Assembly: GCA_902796565.1 (NCBI GenBank)
Contig: CADBPP010000008.1
Coordinates: 1 to 7,320 of the forward strand
Source of the DNA: an uncultured Eubacteriales bacterium
Lineage (GTDB): Bacteria; Bacillota; Clostridia; Eubacteriales; Anaerofustaceae
Direction: 5' to 3'
Length of the DNA stretch: 7,320 nucleotides
Shown in pieces: positions 5,485 through 7,320 of this stretch. The position numbers and the translations under genes are program-made. The number at the start of each line of letters is the position of its first letter. Within the stretch, counting starts at the first letter, position 1. Below the pieces are notes generated by a model, which saw only the letters and a list, made by a program, of their open reading frames with translations, was not told the DNA's origin and did not search any database.

Positions 5485-7008
5485 ATGTTTATTACAGTAC
5501 ATGAAGGGATCATCAGGCATGAACTTCCCTTTACAGAAGGTGAAACCGTCCTGACAGTTATGCAGAACGGCGGCATTGAGAGCATCACCGCCTCCTGCGG
5601 CGGCAAAGGAGCATGTAAAAAGTGCAGTGTATACATAAAAAGCGACGATTTTACCGGCGAAGCCCTCTCGTGCGTAACAGAGGCGAAGGAGGGGATGAGC
5701 GTGGAGATCGAACCGGAAACGCGTTTTTCCTTTGCCGACACTGCGGACGGCGAAATCTATGAGCCCGATCCCGGGCAGCGGGGTTATGGACTTGCTATTG
5801 ATGTCGGCACCACCAAGGTGACATGTCAGCTGGTAAGCCTTGAAACGGGACAGAGGCTTGCCAAACTCAGCGGGAGCAACACCCAGCGTATCTTCGGAGG
5901 CGATGTGCTGTCCAGGCTGATGGCTGCGGACGGGGGGCATGCGGAAGAGCTCCATGGCCAGATCATCAAGCAGACAGAGTATTACATAAAGGAGATCTGC
6001 CGGGAGGCGGAGATAAGGCAGGAGGATATAAAGATCATTTCGGTCACGGGAAACACCATCATGATGCATTTCTTCGCGGGACTCGATCCGGCTGAGAAAA
6101 ACGTTTCTCCTTTCGAGCCGGTTTCTCTTTTCGGGGAAACGGTTTGCGGCAGTGACATCGGCCTGGATTATGAAGGAAAAGTGTACCTGGCTCCCGCGGC
6201 ATCCGGCTATATCGGCAGTGACGTGCTCTGCGGTCTCCTGACATGCGGATTCGGGTCTGCCGAAAAGATAAGGCTCATGGTGGATCTGGGGACCAATACC
6301 GAGATGGCCATGGGGAACAGGGACAGGATCGTTGCCTGTTCAGCGGACGGAGGCGCCGTATTCAAGGCTTCGCTTCTGGGAAACGGTATGACGGCATCTG
6401 TCGGAGCCGTCTCAGGGGTCAGGTATACCGACGGGGAACTCGTGCTGACGGTGCTGGGGGCAGTGAAGCCTAAGGGCATATGCGGGAGCGGTTTCATCGA
6501 TATCCTCGGCATCATGTACGAAGAAGAGATCCTGGATGAGCTGGGACATATCGCAGATCCCGATGAAGTGGATTCCCCTCTGGCGAAGCATATCGGGGAA
6601 AAGGACGGACACCGGGTGTTCTTCCTTACGGAGGAAGAGGATATACTCATTTCCCAGGCGGATATCAGCAAGTTTCAGCTGGCGAAGGCAGCTGTAGCCG
6701 CGGGCATCAGGATACTTGCTCAGGAAGAAAACATTTCTCTTTCAGATATCGACAGACTCATTCTCGGAGGAGGATTCGGTTCCTTTGCCCACAGGAAAAA
6801 CGCGGCGCTTCTCGGCATAATCCCCCAGGAGTGCGTCGACAGATCGGAAAAGCTCGGGAACACCGCGCTGGCCGGGGCGATAAGCGCCGCCCTGTCGGAA
6901 AAGGCCAGAAACGAACTGTCCCGGCTTCAGAAGATCGTCAATGCAGTGGATCTCTCCACGCATTCGTCCTTCAGTACCGAATTTATGGACGCTATGACTT
7001 TTGAGTAG
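5485..7008 (+). CDS. Ferredoxin-ASKHA ATPase protein (RACo-like corrinoid activator)
   Basis: 507 residues from the ATG at 5485. Proteins of this architecture (DUF4445/RACo) use ATP hydrolysis and a [2Fe-2S] cluster to reduce an inactive Co(II) corrinoid protein to Co(I), as in acetogens and O- or N-demethylating anaerobes. Seen: an N-terminal plant-type ferredoxin domain with the cluster cysteines C38, C44, C47 and C63 (C-x5-C-x2-C-x15-C), then after a short linker an ASKHA fold with phosphate motifs AIDVGTTKV (104-112) and VDLGTNTEM (266-274), GICGSGF (331-337), and LGGGFGSF (427-434). Characterised RACo proteins are longer (over 600 residues); the linker between the ferredoxin and ATPase parts appears reduced here. 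An in-frame ATG at 5461 exists, but it lies only about six bases after the expected transcript start and has no ribosome-binding site, whereas AGGGA (5476-5480) precedes 5485. No corrinoid protein or methyltransferase gene is nearby, so the partner is unknown. Confidence 0.88.
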   Translation: MFITVHEGIIRHELPFTEGETVLTVMQNGGIESITASCGGKGACKKCSVYIKSDDFTGEALSCVTEAKEGMSVEIEPETRFSFADTADGEIYEPDPGQRGYGLAIDVGTTKVTCQLVSLETGQRLAKLSGSNTQRIFGGDVLSRLMAADGGHAEELHGQIIKQTEYYIKEICREAEIRQEDIKIISVTGNTIMMHFFAGLDPAEKNVSPFEPVSLFGETVCGSDIGLDYEGKVYLAPAASGYIGSDVLCGLLTCGFGSAEKIRLMVDLGTNTEMAMGNRDRIVACSADGGAVFKASLLGNGMTASVGAVSGVRYTDGELVLTVLGAVKPKGICGSGFIDILGIMYEEEILDELGHIADPDEVDSPLAKHIGEKDGHRVFFLTEEEDILISQADISKFQLAKAAVAAGIRILAQEENISLSDIDRLILGGGFGSFAHRKNAALLGIIPQECVDRSEKLGNTALAGAISAALSEKARNELSRLQKIVNAVDLSTHSSFSTEFMDAMTFE

Positions 7009-7130
7009 GGCGGAAATGTCCGGAAATGGCATTCGCTCATGGATACGGATAACGTTTTCCGGCATGAAAAACACGGTCTCAGACACAGTGAGAAACAGAA
7101 TAAACACTGAAAACAGAACAGTGCTGTACG

Positions 7131-7184
7131 CTGTCCCTCGGGGACGGACAGGAAACCAGATCGATCCCGGTCTTTTCCTGTTTT
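7131..7184 (+). terminator. Possible 3'-end hairpins of the ferredoxin-ASKHA transcript
   Basis: GTCCC-TCG-GGGAC (7133-7145) makes a compact hairpin, extendable outward by a U-G and a C-G pair. It is followed by ACAGGAAA (7148-7155) pairing with TTTCCTGT (7174-7181), then only TTT (7182-7184). The tail is short, so this is a candidate only. Alternative pairings exist, for example CTGTCC (7131-7136) with GGACAG (7146-7151), and CGGAC (7145-7149) with GTCCG (7191-7195). Confidence 0.35.
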
Positions 7185-7281
7185 ACTGTTGTCCGGGAGC
7201 GCAAAACCGGTATATATTTAACGAGCATGCAGCAAGAAGTCTCCCTCCTCTGCAGGCGGCGAGATGAATTGCGGGAAAGCA

Positions 7282-7290
7282 TGTGATAAT
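7282..7290 (+). promoter_or_regulatory. Possible extended -10 element for a downstream gene
   Basis: TGT followed by GATAAT (7285-7290, five of six matches to TATAAT) has the TGn extended -10 form and sits in AT-rich sequence. No good -35 box lies at the right distance. A second weak candidate is TTGTCC (7189-7194), 18 bases, TATATT (7213-7218). The gene it would serve lies past the window end. Confidence 0.3.
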
Positions 7291-7320
7291 ACAAATATAT
7301 ATTCGATAAAATCGCATAAA

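Larger units (their letters stand above)
7009..7320. other. Intergenic region rich in inverted repeats, no convincing gene
   Basis: 312 bases without a supported gene. An open frame from TTG 7001 or ATG 7016 to 7267 exists, but its product resembles no family I recognise and hairpins lie across it. Seen: a direct repeat CGGAAATG (7011-7018, 7021-7028); CCGGAAA (7020-7026) complementary to TTTCCGG (7056-7062); a cluster of ACAG and CTGT words at 7085-7190; and a more AT-rich end from about 7280, as expected before the next gene. Confidence 0.6.

Noticed and set aside
5176..6069. Long - strand open frame (297 codons) opposite rpsI and the ferredoxin-ASKHA gene
   Set aside because: It runs across two genes, their terminator and their promoter, and shows no family motif.
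7011..7028. Direct repeat CGGAAATG twice, ten bases apart, as a possible CRISPR or attachment site
   Set aside because: Only two 8-base copies, no further copies or spacers, no integrase or cas gene in the window.
7001..7267. Open frame of 83-88 codons after the ferredoxin-ASKHA gene
   Set aside because: Its best start (ATG 7016) has only a weak GGCGG site, the product resembles nothing I know and has irregular composition, and several inverted repeats cross it. I treat the region as non-coding.

Overview
The window reads as ordinary chromosomal DNA from an anaerobic, fairly G+C-rich member of the Bacillota, most likely class Clostridia. This placement is an inference from gene families, not a computed match. 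It rests on strong GGAGG-type ribosome-binding sites, a rplM-rpsI pair with its own leader, a YibE/F membrane protein, an iron-sulfur ASKHA protein of the RACo type, and sigma-A-like promoters close to TTGACA/TATAAT. All confident genes are on the + strand. I see no insertion sequence, phage gene, CRISPR array or toxin-antitoxin pair.

Layout. (1) 11-1893: two overlapping envelope genes. The first is a membrane-anchored protein with two peptidoglycan-binding repeats; the second is a YibE/F-family multi-pass membrane protein that starts at TTG, 4 bases before the end of the first. (2) 1893-2085: an imperfect inverted repeat, a near-consensus promoter, a tRNA-Pro(CGG) gene with encoded CCA, and a short terminator. 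(3) 2101-4356: a promoter followed by a two-gene operon, an RlmI-type 23S rRNA methyltransferase and a PfkB-family sugar/nucleoside kinase 12 bases downstream, ending in a weak terminator. (4) 4378-5385: the ribosomal protein operon rplM-rpsI (L13, S9), with a strong promoter, a structured leader that may form a pseudoknot, and a strong 9-bp terminator. (5) 5419-7008: a monocistronic gene for a protein with an N-terminal [2Fe-2S] ferredoxin domain and a C-terminal ASKHA ATPase domain, as in corrinoid-protein reductive activators. (6) 7009-7320: no convincing gene; inverted repeats and possible promoter elements for a gene beyond the window.

The central part has a translation theme: tRNA, rRNA methyltransferase, two ribosomal proteins, and a kinase that might be a pseudouridine kinase. 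The flanking genes concern the cell envelope and redox activation of a cobalamin enzyme. Nothing amounts to a clearly new system. The observations most worth checking are the rplM leader pseudoknot, the RACo-like activator with no corrinoid partner nearby, the overlapping PG-binding/YibE/F pair, and the inverted repeat lying over the tRNA promoter.
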